NCBI RefSeq assembly: GCF_002858715.1
Contig: NZ_PJZH01000017.1
Span: forward strand, 1 to 64,000
Origin: Chimaeribacter coloradensis
GTDB taxonomy: Bacteria > Pseudomonadota > Gammaproteobacteria > Enterobacterales > Enterobacteriaceae
Direction of reading: 5' to 3'
DNA: 64,000 bases
In this document: in pieces, positions 9,169 to 20,145 of the stretch
Layout: every line of letters starts with the position of its first letter
Position numbering within the stretch: position 1 is the first letter of the stretch
The notes under the pieces: generated by a model
What the model was told of the DNA's origin: nothing
The model's database searches: none
What the model saw: the letters and a program-made list of their open reading frames with translations, nothing else
Translations under genes and position numbers: made by a program

Positions 9169-10542
9169 ATGTCTGAGCAGGCTGTTATCTGGGATTCCGC
9201 CCTGATCCAAAAGTATAACCAGTCAGGGCCGCGTTATACCTCCTACCCGACGGCGCTGGAATTCCATCAGGATTTCGGCGCCGCTGATTTTCAGCGTGCC
9301 GCGGCACGTTACCCCGATCGCCCCCTCTCGCTGTACGTCCATATCCCGTTTTGCCATAAACTCTGTTATTTCTGCGGCTGCAACAAAGTGGTCACGCGCC
9401 AGCGGCATAAAGCTGAACAGTATCTGGTGCGGTTAGAACAGGAGATCCGCCAGCGCGCGCCGCTGTTCCGGGGCCGCCGGGTCAGCCAGTTGCACTGGGG
9501 CGGCGGCACGCCGACCTATCTCGACAAGGCGCAAATCAGCCGCCTGATGGCCCTGCTGCGTACTCACTTTACCTTCCTGCCGGAGGTTGAGCAGTCGCTG
9601 GAAGTTGACCCGCGCGAAATTGAGCTGGATGTGCTGGATCACCTGCGGGAAGAGGGCTTTAACCGCCTCAGCATGGGCGTACAGGATTTTGACAAACAGG
9701 TGCAGCGGCTGGTTAACCGCGAACAGGATGAAGCCTTTATCTTTGCACTGGTGGCGCGGGCGCGTGAACTGGGCTTCCGCTCAACCAACATCGACCTGAT
9801 CTACGGCCTGCCGAAGCAGACGCCGGAGAGCTTCGCTTACACCCTGCAACGGGTAGCGGAACTCAGCCCGGATCGCCTGAGCGTCTTTAACTATGCCCAC
9901 TTGCCGTCGCTGTTTGCCGCCCAGCGGAAAATCAAAGAGACCGATCTGCCGGATGCGGCGCAGCGCCTGGCGATCCTGCAACAGAGCATCGCCTTCCTGA
10001 CGCAGTCGGGCTATCAGTTTATCGGTATGGATCATTTTGCCCGGCCGGATGATGAACTGGCGATCGCCCAGCGCGAAGGCAAGCTGCACCGCAATTTCCA
10101 GGGCTACACCACCCAGGGCGATACCGACCTGCTGGGGCTGGGGGTGTCGGCCATCAGTATGCTGGGGGACAGCTACGCGCAGAATGAAAAAGATCTCAAA
10201 GCCTATTATGCGCGGGCAGAAGCCGGGGGCGAGGCACTGTGGCGCGGCCTGACGCTGACGCAGGATGACTGCCTGCGGCGGGATGTGATCCGCACGCTGA
10301 TCTGTAACTTCAGCCTGGCGTTTGCCCCGCTTGAACAGCAGTACGGCATAAGTTTCCGGGATTACTTTGCCGAGGATCTGGCGCTGCTGGCACCGCTGGC
10401 CGGGGATGGGCTGGTGGCGCTGCGGGAGGACGGGCTGAAGGTGACGCCGCGCGGGCGGCTGTTGATCCGTAATATCTGCATGTGCTTTGACCGCTACCTG
10501 CGCCGGCAGGCACGCCAGCAGCAGTTCTCACGGGTGATCTGA
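9169..10542 (+). CDS. hemN: Oxygen-independent coproporphyrinogen III dehydrogenase
   Basis: A 457-residue radical-SAM enzyme that converts coproporphyrinogen III to protoporphyrinogen IX under anaerobiosis. The cluster motif is seen in HIPFCHKLCYFCGC (CxxxCxxC, plus the fourth HemN cysteine), followed by the GGGTPTY SAM-binding segment. The ATG at 9169 is chosen over 9160 because AAGGAG is 8 bases from 9169 but only 3 from 9160, and because the E. coli protein aligns there. Confidence 0.96.
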   Translation: MSEQAVIWDSALIQKYNQSGPRYTSYPTALEFHQDFGAADFQRAAARYPDRPLSLYVHIPFCHKLCYFCGCNKVVTRQRHKAEQYLVRLEQEIRQRAPLFRGRRVSQLHWGGGTPTYLDKAQISRLMALLRTHFTFLPEVEQSLEVDPREIELDVLDHLREEGFNRLSMGVQDFDKQVQRLVNREQDEAFIFALVARARELGFRSTNIDLIYGLPKQTPESFAYTLQRVAELSPDRLSVFNYAHLPSLFAAQRKIKETDLPDAAQRLAILQQSIAFLTQSGYQFIGMDHFARPDDELAIAQREGKLHRNFQGYTTQGDTDLLGLGVSAISMLGDSYAQNEKDLKAYYARAEAGGEALWRGLTLTQDDCLRRDVIRTLICNFSLAFAPLEQQYGISFRDYFAEDLALLAPLAGDGLVALREDGLKVTPRGRLLIRNICMCFDRYLRRQARQQQFSRVI

Positions 10543-10554
10543 CGCCTGCCGGAT

Positions 10555-10585
10555 AAAAAAACAGCCGCATCAGCGGCTGTTTTTT
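10555..10585. terminator. Terminator between hemN and glnG
   Basis: A 13-bp perfect inverted repeat AAAAAACAGCCGC/GCGGCTGTTTTTT with an ATCA loop lies between convergent genes and is probably bidirectional. Confidence 0.92.
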
Positions 10586-10632
10586 CATGTAAAGAGGTTT
10601 ACCCGCGCGTCACACAACGCCGCGCGGTGCGC

Positions 10633-12045
10633 TTACTCCATGCCCAGCTCTTTCAGCTTGCGCGTCAGGGTGTTGCGGCCCCAGCCCAGCAGGCGCGCGG
10701 CCTCCTGTTTATGCCCCTGGGTATGGCGCAGGGCGGTGGTCAGCAGGGTGCGCTCCATCTCCGGCTGCGCCTCAGAGAGCAGGTTCTGGTGGCCGGAACG
10801 CAGGGCGCGATCGGCCCACTGTGCCAGCAGCGTGGCCCAGCTGTCCGGCAGGCTCTGGCCGCCGCTCTCCGGAGGGCTGGTTTCAAACAGCTCACTGGGC
10901 AGGTCCTGAATCAACACCTCCTGCCCGGCGGCCATCACCGTCAGCCAGCGGCAGGTGTTCTCCAGCTGGCGGACATTGCCCGGCCAGGGCAGGCGCGTCA
11001 GGGCCGTTTCCGTCTCGGGGTGCAGGTTTTTGGCCTCCACCCCCAGCTCTTTGGCGGCATCCTGCAGGAAGTAACGCGCCAGCCGCGGAATATCCTCACG
11101 GCGGTCGCGCAGCGGCGGCAGATGCACGCGGATCACATTCAGGCGGTGGAAAAGGTCTTCACGGAATTTCCCTTCCTGAACCCGCAATTCCAAATTCTGG
11201 TGCGTCGCGGCGATGATACGTACATCCACCTTGACCGGCGCATAGCCGCCGACGCGGTAGAATTGCCCATCCGCCAGCACGCGCAGCAGGCGGGTCTGCA
11301 CATCCAGCGGCATATCGCCGATCTCATCCAGGAACAGCGTGCCGCCGTCGGCCTGTTCAAAGCGCCCCTGACGGATCTGGTTAGCGCCGGTAAACGCCCC
11401 TTTCTCATGGCCGAACAGCTCGGACTCAATCAGGTCTTTTGGGATCGCCGCCATATTCAGCGCGATAAACGGCAGCTTGGCGCGCGGGCTGTGGCGGTGC
11501 AGCGCGTGGGCCACCAGCTCTTTGCCGGTGCCGGATTCGCCGTTAATCAGCACGCTGATCGACGAGCGTGACAGGCGGCCGATAATGCGGAACACATCCT
11601 GCATCGCCGGCGCTTCGCCGATGATGTCTGCCGTCGGGCCGCTCACCGGCTGGCTGCGCGCCGGCTGTTGCTGCTCCTGATAGTGGCTGATGGCGCGCTC
11701 AACCAGTGCCACCGCCTCATCAATATCAAACGGCTTCGGCAGGTAATCGAATGCCCCCTGCTGATAGGCGCTGACTGCCGCATCCAGGTCGGAGTGGGCC
11801 GTCATGATAATCACCGGCAGCATCGGGTGGCGCTGTTTAATCTGTTTCAGTAATGCCAGCCCGTCCATGCCGGGCATCCGGATGTCAGACAGCAAAACGT
11901 CAGGGGTTTGGGTGGCGATGGCATCCAGCACATCGTTGCCGCTTTCAAAAGTGGTGCAGCTTAACCCCGCTCCAGTGAGCGCGCGTTCAAGCACCCAGCG
12001 GATGGAGCTATCGTCATCGACGATCCAGACTATCCCTCGTTGCAT
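10633..12045 (-). CDS. glnG: Nitrogen regulation response regulator NtrC (NRI)
   Basis: A 470-residue sigma-54-dependent activator. Receiver domain first ([11 protein letters not shown], phosphorylated Asp in [12 protein letters not shown], conserved Lys in YLPKPFD), then the AAA+ domain with Walker A GESGTGKE, the GAFTGA sigma-54 contact loop and Walker [12 protein letters not shown], then a Fis-type HTH ending in [17 protein letters not shown]. The open frame continues 19 codons upstream, but the homologous start MQRGIVW is at 12045, 8 bases after glnL. It activates glnAp2 (see the sites at 14896-14944). Confidence 0.97.
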   Translation of the reverse strand: MQRGIVWIVDDDSSIRWVLERALTGAGLSCTTFESGNDVLDAIATQTPDVLLSDIRMPGMDGLALLKQIKQRHPMLPVIIMTAHSDLDAAVSAYQQGAFDYLPKPFDIDEAVALVERAISHYQEQQQPARSQPVSGPTADIIGEAPAMQDVFRIIGRLSRSSISVLINGESGTGKELVAHALHRHSPRAKLPFIALNMAAIPKDLIESELFGHEKGAFTGANQIRQGRFEQADGGTLFLDEIGDMPLDVQTRLLRVLADGQFYRVGGYAPVKVDVRIIAATHQNLELRVQEGKFREDLFHRLNVIRVHLPPLRDRREDIPRLARYFLQDAAKELGVEAKNLHPETETALTRLPWPGNVRQLENTCRWLTVMAAGQEVLIQDLPSELFETSPPESGGQSLPDSWATLLAQWADRALRSGHQNLLSEAQPEMERTLLTTALRHTQGHKQEAARLLGWGRNTLTRKLKELGME

Positions 12046-12053
12046 AGCAAACC

Positions 12054-13103
12054 TCACTGGCGAATAGGCAGGAACACCGAAAATTCGGTATGTCCCGGCC
12101 AACTGTTAAATTCAATCTTCCCTGAATTCTGGTCAACCAGATTCCGTGCAATGGAGAGGCCAAGGCCGGTGCCGCCTTCGCGGCCGCTTACCATTGGATA
12201 GAACAGCGTATCCTGCAACAGGGAAGGCACACCGGGGCCGTCATCTTCAATATCGATACGCGCTGCCAGGCGGTAACGCACGCCATGCAGAGTGATCTGG
12301 AAGGCGGTACGGGTGCGGATGGTAATGGTGCCGCCCTCTTCACCCAGTGCCTGAAGGGCATTGCGGGTGATATTGAGCAGCACCTGTTCAATCTGGTCGG
12401 GGTCGTGCGCCAGCTCCGGCAGGCTGGGGTCATAATCTTTGATCAGGGTGACGTTGTCCGGCTTCTCCAGCGACACCAGCTGGCAAACGCGCTCCGCCAC
12501 CTGATGGATGCTCTGGGTAATGTGCTGCCCCGGCCGTTGCGGCCCCAGCAAACGGTCCACCAGATTCCGCAGGCGGTCGGCCTGTTCGATAATCACTTTG
12601 GTGTACTCATTGAGGGCGGGGTCGGGCAACGCTTTTGACAGCAGCTGTGCCGCGCCGCGTAAACCGCCGAGGGGGTTTTTAATCTCATGGGCCAGCCCGC
12701 GGACCAGATCGCGCGCGGCAACCTGTTGGGCGTGCTGGAGCTGTTCCTGGCTCAGCCGCCGCAGGTTGTCCATCGGGGCGAGTTCCAGCAGGATAAAGCC
12801 TTCCGGTAACGCCTGGGCGGTCAGCGAGAAGATATGTGCGCGACCATCCACCACCAGCGTGGCTTCATTATCGGTGAAACCTTGCCCGGCATTCAGGCTT
12901 TCGCGCATCAGGTCGATATTGAGCGAGAAGTAACCCAGTAAATCCGGCAGGGGGGTACCAAAAAGTTTGCGCGAACTCTGCGCCAGCAGTTGCTGGGCGG
13001 CGGGGTTGGCGTAATGAACGGCTAACTCTTCATCCAGCAGCAGAATGCTGTTGATAAGAGAATTCAGGATCTGCCCAGCATCGGGCAGCTTGCCAGTTGC
13101 CAT
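12054..13103 (-). CDS. glnL: Nitrogen sensor kinase NtrB (NRII)
   Basis: A 349-residue cytosolic histidine kinase/phosphatase that controls NtrC under PII. An N-terminal PAS-like domain (about 1-115) precedes the H-box with phospho-accepting His in [12 protein letters not shown], then the N, G1 (DDGPGV) and G2 ([10 protein letters not shown]) ATP-binding boxes. There is no membrane segment. It sits between the glnA terminator and glnG, the standard glnALG order. Confidence 0.96.
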   Translation of the reverse strand: MATGKLPDAGQILNSLINSILLLDEELAVHYANPAAQQLLAQSSRKLFGTPLPDLLGYFSLNIDLMRESLNAGQGFTDNEATLVVDGRAHIFSLTAQALPEGFILLELAPMDNLRRLSQEQLQHAQQVAARDLVRGLAHEIKNPLGGLRGAAQLLSKALPDPALNEYTKVIIEQADRLRNLVDRLLGPQRPGQHITQSIHQVAERVCQLVSLEKPDNVTLIKDYDPSLPELAHDPDQIEQVLLNITRNALQALGEEGGTITIRTRTAFQITLHGVRYRLAARIDIEDDGPGVPSLLQDTLFYPMVSGREGGTGLGLSIARNLVDQNSGKIEFNSWPGHTEFSVFLPIRQ

Positions 13104-13194
13104 AAAGCAGTCTCCTGCATCGGTATAGGGCGCGTCGCCTGACCATGAGGTAAAAGGTTACCGGATGGCGGCGCGTTGCGGGAAAGAGCGTGGA

Positions 13195-13220
13195 GAAAAA
13201 AGCCCATCCGGAGATGGGCT
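13195..13220 (-). terminator. glnA-glnL terminator
   Basis: An 8-bp stem AGCCCATC/GATGGGCT with a CGGA loop is followed on the minus strand by a T-run. It separates the highly expressed glnA from glnLG, as in E. coli, so glnLG would depend on readthrough and its own promoter. Confidence 0.9.
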
Positions 13221-13278
13221 GAAAGTTTCCACGGCAACAAAAAATCGTCTTACTCAGCGTGGTTAAACGCAGTCGTTT

Positions 13279-14688
13279 TTAAACGCTGTAATAGAGTTCG
13301 AACTCAACCGGGTGCGGCGTCATGCGCACGCGGTCCATCTCTTCTTTACGCAGGTCGATGTACGCATCGATGGAGTCATCGGTGAATACGCCGCCGCGGG
13401 TCAGGAATTCGCGGTCTTCGCTCAGGCAAGCCAGCGCTTCTTCCAGAGAACCGGCCACTTTTGGAATTTCTGCTTCTTCTTCCGGCGGCAGGTCATACAG
13501 GTTTTTGTCCATCGCGTCGCCCGGGTGGATTTTGTTGATGATGCCGTCAAGGCCGGCCATCAGCAGGGCAGCGAACGCCAGGTACGGGTTGGCAGCCGGG
13601 TCCGGGAAGCGGGCTTCGATACGGCGCGCTTTCGGGCTGGCCACTACCGGGATACGGATAGAGGCAGAACGGTTACGGGCGGAGTACGCCAGCATCACCG
13701 GTGCTTCATAACCCGGGACCAGACGCTTGTAGGAGTTGGTGGTCGGGTTGGCGTAGGCGTTGATCGCTTTTGCGTGTTTGATGATGCCGCCGATGTAGAA
13801 CAGCGCCATTTCAGACAGGCCGCCGTACTTGTCGCCGGCAAACAGGTTGTTGCCGTTTTTGGACAGCGACATGTGGCAGTGCATACCGGAGCCGTTATCA
13901 CCGAACATCGGTTTCGGCATGAAGGTTGCAGTCTTGCCGAAGGCGTGGGCCACGTTGTGTACCACGTATTTGTAAATCTGGATCTCGTCCGCTTTCTTGG
14001 TCATGGTGTTGAAGCGGGTTGCCACTTCGTTCTGACCGGCGGTCGCAACTTCGTGGTGGTGGGCTTCAACCACCAGGCCCATCTCTTCCATGGTCAGGCA
14101 CATGGTGGAGCGCAGGTCCTGAGAGGAGTCAACCGGCGGCACCGGGAAGTAACCCCCTTTCACTGCCGGGCGGTGGCCTTTGTTGCCGCCTTCGTATTTG
14201 GTCGCAGAGTTCCACGCGCCTTCGATGTCGTCGATCGCGACATGGGAGCCGGAGATGCTGCTGCCGAAACGCACGTCGTCAAACAGGAAGAATTCCGGCT
14301 CCGGCCCGAACAGCACGGTGTCGGCAATGCCGGAGGAGCGCAGGAACTCTTCCGCACGCTTGGCGATGGAACGCGGGTCGCGGTCATAGCCCTGCATGGT
14401 GCCCGGCTCAAGGATGTCGCAGCGAATAATCAGGGTAGATTCTTCGTAGAACGGATCAAGCACCGCAGTGCTGGCATCCGGCATCAGAACCATGTCTGAC
14501 TCATTGATGCCTTTCCAGCCACCGATGGAGGAACCATCAAACATCTTACCTTCTTCGAAGAAGTCGGCATTCACCTGGTGGGATGGAATGGTGACGTGCT
14601 GTTCTTTACCCTTGGTATCAGTGAAACGCAGGTCTACGAATTTCACTTCATGCTCATTCAGCATCGTCAAAACGTGTTCAGCGGACAT
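13279..14688 (-). CDS. glnA: Glutamine synthetase, type I
   Basis: A 469-residue dodecameric enzyme that makes glutamine from glutamate, ammonia and ATP. Recognisable segments are FDGSSIGGW, the NGSGMH active-site motif, the ATP-binding [12 protein letters not shown] loop and the adenylylation Tyr in NLYDLPPEE near the C-terminus, so it is regulated by GlnE. The start MSAEHVL at 14688 is chosen by homology over an upstream in-frame codon at 14751. Confidence 0.98.
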   Translation of the reverse strand: MSAEHVLTMLNEHEVKFVDLRFTDTKGKEQHVTIPSHQVNADFFEEGKMFDGSSIGGWKGINESDMVLMPDASTAVLDPFYEESTLIIRCDILEPGTMQGYDRDPRSIAKRAEEFLRSSGIADTVLFGPEPEFFLFDDVRFGSSISGSHVAIDDIEGAWNSATKYEGGNKGHRPAVKGGYFPVPPVDSSQDLRSTMCLTMEEMGLVVEAHHHEVATAGQNEVATRFNTMTKKADEIQIYKYVVHNVAHAFGKTATFMPKPMFGDNGSGMHCHMSLSKNGNNLFAGDKYGGLSEMALFYIGGIIKHAKAINAYANPTTNSYKRLVPGYEAPVMLAYSARNRSASIRIPVVASPKARRIEARFPDPAANPYLAFAALLMAGLDGIINKIHPGDAMDKNLYDLPPEEEAEIPKVAGSLEEALACLSEDREFLTRGGVFTDDSIDAYIDLRKEEMDRVRMTPHPVEFELYYSV

Positions 14689-14804
14689 ACTAGTTTCTCC
14701 CGGATTTTTTTGTCGTCGTGGAACGAATACCGTAACAGACTGGCGGCTCACCTTTTGTAAGGCGTTTTCACCCTGATCAGACTTTTTTCGCTCTGCCTGA
14801 ATCT

Positions 14805-14822
14805 AAGCGAGAAGTGTGCCAA
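14805..14822 (-). promoter_or_regulatory. Sigma-54 promoter of glnA (glnAp2)
   Basis: Read on the minus strand, TTGGCACACTTCTCGCTT has GG at -24 and GC at -12 with the required 10-base spacing and closely resembles E. coli glnAp2. The transcript would start near 14796. Confidence 0.9.
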
Positions 14823-14895
14823 CTTTTCCAAGTGCCGAAATATCCCTCTTTTCGTGCCTTTCTGCTCCGGGAAGTATGCACCATAACGGGTTTTT

Positions 14896-14944
14896 TGCAC
14901 TAAAATAGTGCATATGAGCAAAAATCGTGCGCTGTTTTGGTGCG
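14896..14944 (-). promoter_or_regulatory. Two NtrC enhancer sites upstream of glnA
   Basis: Site 1 at 14896-14912 is a perfect 17-bp palindrome (TGCACTAAAATAGTGCA). Site 2 at 14928-14944 is a good match to TGCACCA-N3-TGGTGCA. Their centres are 32 bp apart and lie about 108 and 140 bp upstream of the predicted start, the E. coli geometry. Phosphorylated NtrC would bind here and loop to sigma-54 polymerase. Confidence 0.9.
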
Positions 14945-15095
14945 CAATCGGCTCATTTTGCGATCATTGCACCGTGAAAGGGATCACAAACTAACCGGAC
15001 TCAGGTTGTTTTACACAGAGTGCTGTGATCTTGTTTAGTAGCTCGCTTAATACGTGTACAATAGCGCGTTATTTCTAAATGCCTGAGGCAAAGCT

Positions 15096-16919
15096 GTGAT
15101 CGAAAATTTGCGTAACATCGCCATCATCGCGCACGTTGACCATGGAAAGACCACCCTGGTTGATAAACTTCTGCAACAGTCCGGTACCTTTGATGCCCGT
15201 ACCGAAGCGACTGAGCGCGTGATGGACTCCAACGATTTGGAGAAAGAGCGTGGGATTACCATCCTCGCGAAAAACACCGCCATCAAATGGAATGACTACC
15301 GTATCAACATCGTTGATACCCCAGGGCACGCCGACTTCGGTGGTGAAGTAGAGCGCGTCATGTCCATGGTGGATTCGGTGCTGCTGGTTGTAGACGCGAT
15401 GGATGGCCCTATGCCGCAAACCCGCTTCGTAACCAAGAAAGCCTTTGCCCATGGTTTGAAGCCGATTGTAGTTATCAACAAAGTTGACCGTCCTGGCGCG
15501 CGTCCTGACTGGGTTGTGGATCAGGTGTTCGACCTGTTCGTTAACCTCGACGCGACCGACGAGCAGCTGGACTTCCCGGTGATTTATGCGTCTGCGCTGA
15601 ACGGTATCGCCGGCCTGGATCACACCGACATGGCTGACGACATGACCCCGCTGTACCAGGCGATTGTTGACCGTGTATCCCCACCGCAGGTTGAAGTTGA
15701 CGCGCCGCTGCAGATGCAGATCTCTCAGCTGGACTACAACAACTACCTGGGCGTGATCGGCATCGGCCGTATCAAGCGCGGTAAAGTGAAGCCGAACCAG
15801 CAGGTCACCATCGTGGACAGCGAAGGCAAAACCCGCAACGCGAAAGTCGGTAAAGTGCTGGGCCACCTGGGCCTGGAGCGTATCGAGACTGACGTGGCTG
15901 AAGCCGGCGACATCATCGCGATCACCGGCCTGGGCGAGCTGAACATCTCTGACACCATCTGTGACACGCAGAACGTGGAAGCGCTGCCGGCACTGAGCGT
16001 GGATGAGCCGACCGTGACCATGTTCTTCAACGTCAACACCTCACCGTTCTGCGGTAAAGAAGGTAAGTTTGTGACGTCGCGCCAGATCCTGGAGCGTCTG
16101 AACAAAGAGCTGGTGCACAACGTGGCACTGCGCGTTGAAGAAACCGAAGACGCTGACGCATTCCGCGTATCCGGCCGTGGTGAACTTCACCTGTCGGTAC
16201 TGATCGAAAACATGCGTCGTGAAGGTTACGAGCTGGCGGTATCCCGCCCGAAAGTTATCTTCCGCGAATTCGAAGGCCGTAAGCAGGAGCCGTTCGAAAA
16301 CGTGACCCTCGACATCGAAGAAACCCACCAGGGTTCTGTGATGCAGGCGATGGGTGAGCGTAAAGGCGACCTGAAAAACATGGACCCGGATGGCAAAGGC
16401 CGCGTACGTCTCGACTACGTGATCCCAAGCCGTGGCCTGATCGGCTTCCGTAACGAATTCATGACCATGACTTCCGGTACCGGTCTGCTGTACTCCACCT
16501 TCAGCCATTACGACGACGTGCGTCCGGGCGAAGTGGGCCAGCGCCAGAACGGCGTACTGATCTCTAACGGCCAGGGTAAAGCAGTGGCCTTCGCCCTGTT
16601 CGGCCTGCAGGATCGCGGTAAGCTGTTCCTCGGCCACGGTGCGGAAGTCTATGAAGGCCAGATCATCGGTATTCACAGCCGTTCCAACGACCTGACCGTG
16701 AACTGCCTGACCGGTAAGAAACTGACCAACATGCGTGCGTCCGGTACTGACGAAGCGACCACCCTGGTTCCACCGCAGAAAATGACGCTGGAACAGGCTA
16801 TCGAGTTCATCGATGACGACGAACTGGTAGAAGTGACGCCGCAGTCAATCCGTATCCGTAAACGTCACCTGACCGAGAACGACCGTAAACGCGCCAGCCG
16901 TGGCCCGAAAGACGCGTAA
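15096..16919 (+). CDS. typA: Ribosome-associated GTPase TypA/BipA
   Basis: A 607-residue translational GTPase of the EF-G/LepA group needed for ribosome assembly at low temperature and for stress responses. G1 AHVDHGKT (12-19), G3 DTPGHADF and G4 NKVD are intact, followed by the beta-barrel, EF-G-like domains III and V, and the BipA-specific C-terminal domain. It starts with GTG at 15096, as I recall for E. coli. A TACAAT -10-like box is at 15057-15062. It is divergent from glnA. Confidence 0.97.
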   Translation: MIENLRNIAIIAHVDHGKTTLVDKLLQQSGTFDARTEATERVMDSNDLEKERGITILAKNTAIKWNDYRINIVDTPGHADFGGEVERVMSMVDSVLLVVDAMDGPMPQTRFVTKKAFAHGLKPIVVINKVDRPGARPDWVVDQVFDLFVNLDATDEQLDFPVIYASALNGIAGLDHTDMADDMTPLYQAIVDRVSPPQVEVDAPLQMQISQLDYNNYLGVIGIGRIKRGKVKPNQQVTIVDSEGKTRNAKVGKVLGHLGLERIETDVAEAGDIIAITGLGELNISDTICDTQNVEALPALSVDEPTVTMFFNVNTSPFCGKEGKFVTSRQILERLNKELVHNVALRVEETEDADAFRVSGRGELHLSVLIENMRREGYELAVSRPKVIFREFEGRKQEPFENVTLDIEETHQGSVMQAMGERKGDLKNMDPDGKGRVRLDYVIPSRGLIGFRNEFMTMTSGTGLLYSTFSHYDDVRPGEVGQRQNGVLISNGQGKAVAFALFGLQDRGKLFLGHGAEVYEGQIIGIHSRSNDLTVNCLTGKKLTNMRASGTDEATTLVPPQKMTLEQAIEFIDDDELVEVTPQSIRIRKRHLTENDRKRASRGPKDA

Positions 16920-16949
16920 GCGTTCGCCACTTCAGCCGTTACAGTAAAC

Positions 16950-16980
16950 ACAGGGCACCTTCGGGTGCCCTGTTTTTTTT
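16950..16980 (+). terminator. typA terminator
   Basis: A 10-bp stem ACAGGGCACC/GGTGCCCTGT closed by a TTCG tetraloop is followed by a T-run of eight. Confidence 0.95.
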
Positions 16981-17092
16981 GTGCGCGGCCCCGCCCGGGC
17001 AAACTTTCCCCGCTTCTGCCACACCGGTGCCTGTTCAGGTCTACACTTTCCCGCTACAGTGAGAAACCGCATCGCAACATCAGGAGTGTGCC

Positions 17093-17680
17093 ATGTTGTA
17101 TATCTTTGATTTAGGGAATGTGATTGTTGATATCGACTTCAGGCGTGTACTGGGGGTGTGGAGTAATCTGAGCGGCGTGCCGCTGGCATCACTGAACGCC
17201 AGCTTCTCAATGGGCGACGCTTTCCACCGCCATGAACGCGGCGAAATCAGTGATGAGGACTTTGCCGTCCAGCTCTGTAACGAAATGGGTATAGCCCTGA
17301 GTTATGAGCAGTTCGCTACCGGCTGGCAGGCGGTGTTTGTCGGGCTGCGCAAAGAGACCATCGCCATCATGCACCGGCTGCGCAGCGAGGGCCACCGGGT
17401 GGTGGTGCTCTCCAACACCAACCGCCTGCACAGCACCTATTGGCCGGAGCAGTACCCGGAAGTCCGCGCCGCGGCCGATGCCATCTACCTGTCGCAGGAG
17501 ATCGGTATGCGCAAGCCGGAGCCGGGCATCTACCAGTATGTGTTACGCCGTGAGGCGGTGACGCCGGAGCAGGCGGTCTTCTTCGATGACTCGCTGGATA
17601 ACGTCGAGGCCGCCCGCGCGCTGGGTATTGAGGGTGTGCTGGTCACCGATGCCGGCACCGTCCCGGCGTACTTTTCCTGA
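17093..17680 (+). CDS. yihX: HAD-type alpha-D-glucose-1-phosphate phosphatase YihX
   Basis: A 195-residue cytoplasmic phosphatase of the haloacid dehalogenase superfamily, which in E. coli hydrolyses alpha-glucose-1-phosphate. Motif I is [11 protein letters not shown] (about residues 4-14), motif II SNTNR, motif III Lys in [10 protein letters not shown] and motif [10 protein letters not shown]. All four are intact. It begins the yihX-yihY-dtd-fabY run. Confidence 0.92.
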   Translation: MLYIFDLGNVIVDIDFRRVLGVWSNLSGVPLASLNASFSMGDAFHRHERGEISDEDFAVQLCNEMGIALSYEQFATGWQAVFVGLRKETIAIMHRLRSEGHRVVVLSNTNRLHSTYWPEQYPEVRAAADAIYLSQEIGMRKPEPGIYQYVLRREAVTPEQAVFFDDSLDNVEAARALGIEGVLVTDAGTVPAYFS

Positions 17681-17715
17681 GGCGTGCTGGCCTACTGTCC
17701 GGAGCCATAAGGCCT

Positions 17716-18609
17716 ATGGTGAAGTTAAGGTTTAACCCTGCGCGCACGCTGGCGGCCTTTCGCTTCAGCGTGCGCTACCTGAAAATCCTGATCAAACGCA
17801 TCGAGCATGATGACCTGCTGCTGCTGTCGGGTCATCTGGCTTATGTCTCGCTGCTGTCACTGGTGCCGCTGATCACCGTGGCCTTCTCCCTGCTCTCGGT
17901 CTTCCCGGTGTTTTCGCAGATCAGCGCGCAGGTCAGAAATTTCATTTTTGCCAACTTCATGCCCGCCGCCGGCAATAACCTCCAGCGTTATCTGGAGCAG
18001 TTTATGTCGAACACCAGCCAGATGACGGCCATCGGGGCCTGCGGGCTGATTGTCACCGCCCTGTTGCTGATTGCGGCGGTGGACAGCGTGCTGAACAAGA
18101 TCTGGCGCAGCGAGAAGACGCGGCCAATCGTCTACTCCTTCGCCGTCTACTGGATGGTGCTCACGCTGGGGCCGCTGCTGGTGGGGGCGAGCGTCGCCAT
18201 CAGCTCCTATCTGCTCTCACTGAACTGGATGAGCGCCGAGGGGATGCACAGCGTCATTGATCAGTTGCTGCGGGTGCTGCCGCTGCTGCTCTCCTGGGGA
18301 TCGTTCTGGCTGCTCTACAGCCTGGTGCCGACGGTGCGCGTCGCCGGGCGGGATGCGCTGATCGGCGCGCTGGTGGCCGGCATCCTGTTCGAGCTGGGTA
18401 AGAAGCTCTTTTCGCTCTATATCACCCTGTTTCCCACCTACCAGCTGATTTATGGCGTGCTGGCGGTCATCCCGATATTGTTCCTCTGGATCTATGTCAG
18501 CTGGTGTATCGTGTTGGTCGGGGCAGAAATCACGGTATCGCTCGGCGAGTACCGTAACCTGCGCCGCAGGCGGGACAGCGAAGTCATGGTTTTCAAAGAG
18601 GAGAAGTAG
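17716..18609 (+). CDS. yihY: YihY/BrkB family inner-membrane protein
   Basis: A 297-residue integral membrane protein with about six predicted helices (clear ones near residues 40-60, 105-125, 140-165, 185-205, 215-235 and 245-270). It was once called RNase BN, an attribution since moved to another protein; its function is unknown. The C-terminus is basic and cytoplasmic ([10 protein letters not shown]). The stop is 6 bases before dtd, so the two are likely co-translated. Confidence 0.9.
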   Translation: MVKLRFNPARTLAAFRFSVRYLKILIKRIEHDDLLLLSGHLAYVSLLSLVPLITVAFSLLSVFPVFSQISAQVRNFIFANFMPAAGNNLQRYLEQFMSNTSQMTAIGACGLIVTALLLIAAVDSVLNKIWRSEKTRPIVYSFAVYWMVLTLGPLLVGASVAISSYLLSLNWMSAEGMHSVIDQLLRVLPLLLSWGSFWLLYSLVPTVRVAGRDALIGALVAGILFELGKKLFSLYITLFPTYQLIYGVLAVIPILFLWIYVSWCIVLVGAEITVSLGEYRNLRRRRDSEVMVFKEEK

Positions 18610-18615
18610 GGCGTT

Positions 18616-19053
18616 ATGATTGCATTGATTCAACGGGTGTTACAGGCCTCGGTCACCGTAGAAGGTGAGGTGTGCGGCGAAATCGGGCCGGGCCTGCTGG
18701 TGCTGCTGGGCGTGGAGCAGGGCGACGATGAGCAGAAAGCCGCGCGCTTGTGCGAGCGGGTCATCGGCTACCGCATCTTTGGCGACGAGAACGACAAGAT
18801 GAACCTGAATCTCCGCCAGAGCGGCGGCAGCCTGCTGGTGGTGTCGCAGTTTACCCTGGTGGCCGACACCCAGAAAGGGATGCGCCCGAGCTTCTCACGC
18901 GGCGCGGCACCTGCCGAGGCGGAGCGGCTCTATCACTACTTTACCGGCCAGTGCCGGGAGCAGGGTATCCCGACCGAAACCGGGCGCTTCGCCGCAGACA
19001 TGAAAGTCGCGCTGGTGAACGACGGGCCGGTAACCTTCTGGTTACAGGTATAG
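18616..19053 (+). CDS. dtd: D-aminoacyl-tRNA deacylase
   Basis: A 145-residue editing enzyme that frees tRNA from D-amino acids such as D-Tyr. Both hallmark motifs are present: SQFTL at about residues 77-81 and the cross-subunit GPVTF at about 137-141, which forms the chiral-proofreading pocket in the dimer. Confidence 0.96.
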   Translation: MIALIQRVLQASVTVEGEVCGEIGPGLLVLLGVEQGDDEQKAARLCERVIGYRIFGDENDKMNLNLRQSGGSLLVVSQFTLVADTQKGMRPSFSRGAAPAEAERLYHYFTGQCREQGIPTETGRFAADMKVALVNDGPVTFWLQV

Positions 19054-19128
19054 CCCTATCGATCGATAACAACAAGAGACCGGGCAGCCGGCGGTTCTGA
19101 TTAGCGAATTCAATGAGAGACTGTGTCT

Positions 19129-20076
19129 ATGTATCACCTGCGAGTACCTGTTACTGAACAGGAATTGAAAGAGTACTACCAGTTCCGCTGGGAGATGTTA
19201 CGCAAGCCGCTGCATCAGCCGATCGGCTCGGAAAAAGATGCCTACGACGCGATGGCCCACCACCAGATGGTGGTGGATGAGCACGGGAAAATCGTTGCTG
19301 CCGGGCGGCTCTACATCAACGCGGACAATGAAGCCTCGATCCGTTTTCTGGCGGTAGACCCGGGCGTTCAGAGCAAAGGGCTGGGCACGCTGGTGGCGAT
19401 GACGCTGGAGTCCGTGGCGCGCCAGGAGGGCGTAAAGCGGGTGGTGTGCAGCGCACGCGAAGATGCGGTCGAGTTCTTCGCCTCGCTGGGCTTTGTGAAC
19501 CAGGGCGAAATCATCGCACCGCAAACCACGCCGGTGCGCCATTTCCTGATGATCAAACCGGTGGCGACGCTGGATGACATCCTGCACCGGCCCGACTGGT
19601 GTGGGCAACTCCAGCAGGCGTGGTATGAACACATTCCGCTCAGTGAAAAAATGGGCGTGCGCATCAGCCAATACACCGGCCAGCGCTTTGTGACCACCAT
19701 GCCCGAAACCGGCAACCAGAACCCGCACCACACCCTGTTCGCCGGCAGCCTTTTTTCCCTGGCGACGCTCACCGGCTGGGGGCTGATCTGGCTGCTGTTG
19801 CGTGAGCGCCACCTGGGCGGCGCGATTATCCTGGCTGACGCCCATATCCGTTACAGCAAACCGGTCAGCGGGCGGCCGCGGGCCGTGGCGGATCTCGGCT
19901 CCATCAGCGGTGACCTCGACCGCCTGGCGCGCGGCCGCAAGGCGCGGGTGCAGCTCGACGTGGCGCTGTTTGGGGATGAGGAGCAGGGGGCAGTGTTTGA
20001 AGGCACCTACATCGTGTTACCGGCCAAACCCTATGAACCGCTGGAAAAAGGCGGGTCGGAGCTGGGCGCTCCCTGA
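19129..20076 (+). CDS. fabY: Fatty acid biosynthesis protein FabY (YiiD)
   Basis: A 315-residue two-domain protein with an N-terminal GNAT acetyltransferase-like half (about 1-145, with [11 protein letters not shown] as acetyl-CoA loop) and a C-terminal YiiD thioesterase/hot-dog half (about 160-300). E. coli YiiD (FabY) was linked to initiation of fatty acid synthesis as an acetyl-ACP-forming enzyme. ATG 19129 is preferred because GAGAG sits 9 bases upstream; an in-frame GTG at 19123 is only 3 bases from it. Confidence 0.9.
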   Translation: MYHLRVPVTEQELKEYYQFRWEMLRKPLHQPIGSEKDAYDAMAHHQMVVDEHGKIVAAGRLYINADNEASIRFLAVDPGVQSKGLGTLVAMTLESVARQEGVKRVVCSAREDAVEFFASLGFVNQGEIIAPQTTPVRHFLMIKPVATLDDILHRPDWCGQLQQAWYEHIPLSEKMGVRISQYTGQRFVTTMPETGNQNPHHTLFAGSLFSLATLTGWGLIWLLLRERHLGGAIILADAHIRYSKPVSGRPRAVADLGSISGDLDRLARGRKARVQLDVALFGDEEQGAVFEGTYIVLPAKPYEPLEKGGSELGAP

Positions 20077-20101
20077 GGCGCAGGTATAGCAGGTATAAAA
20101 G

Positions 20102-20129
20102 AAAACGGGTGGCGCAGGCCACCCGTTTT
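20102..20129. terminator. Convergent terminator between fabY and yicH
   Basis: A 12-bp perfect stem AAAACGGGTGGC/GCCACCCGTTTT with a GCAG loop lies between convergent genes. This is also the point where E. coli-like synteny switches to a different chromosomal block. Confidence 0.88.
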
Positions 20130-20145
20130 ACGTTGTGTCACGCCA

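Noticed and set aside
10627-11571. Plus-strand ORF (314 codons) opposite glnG
   Set aside because: Antisense shadow; no start signal and no domain.
13312-14499. Long plus-strand ORF (395 codons) opposite glnA
   Set aside because: Antisense to glnA, without ribosome site or recognisable domain; a codon-usage shadow.
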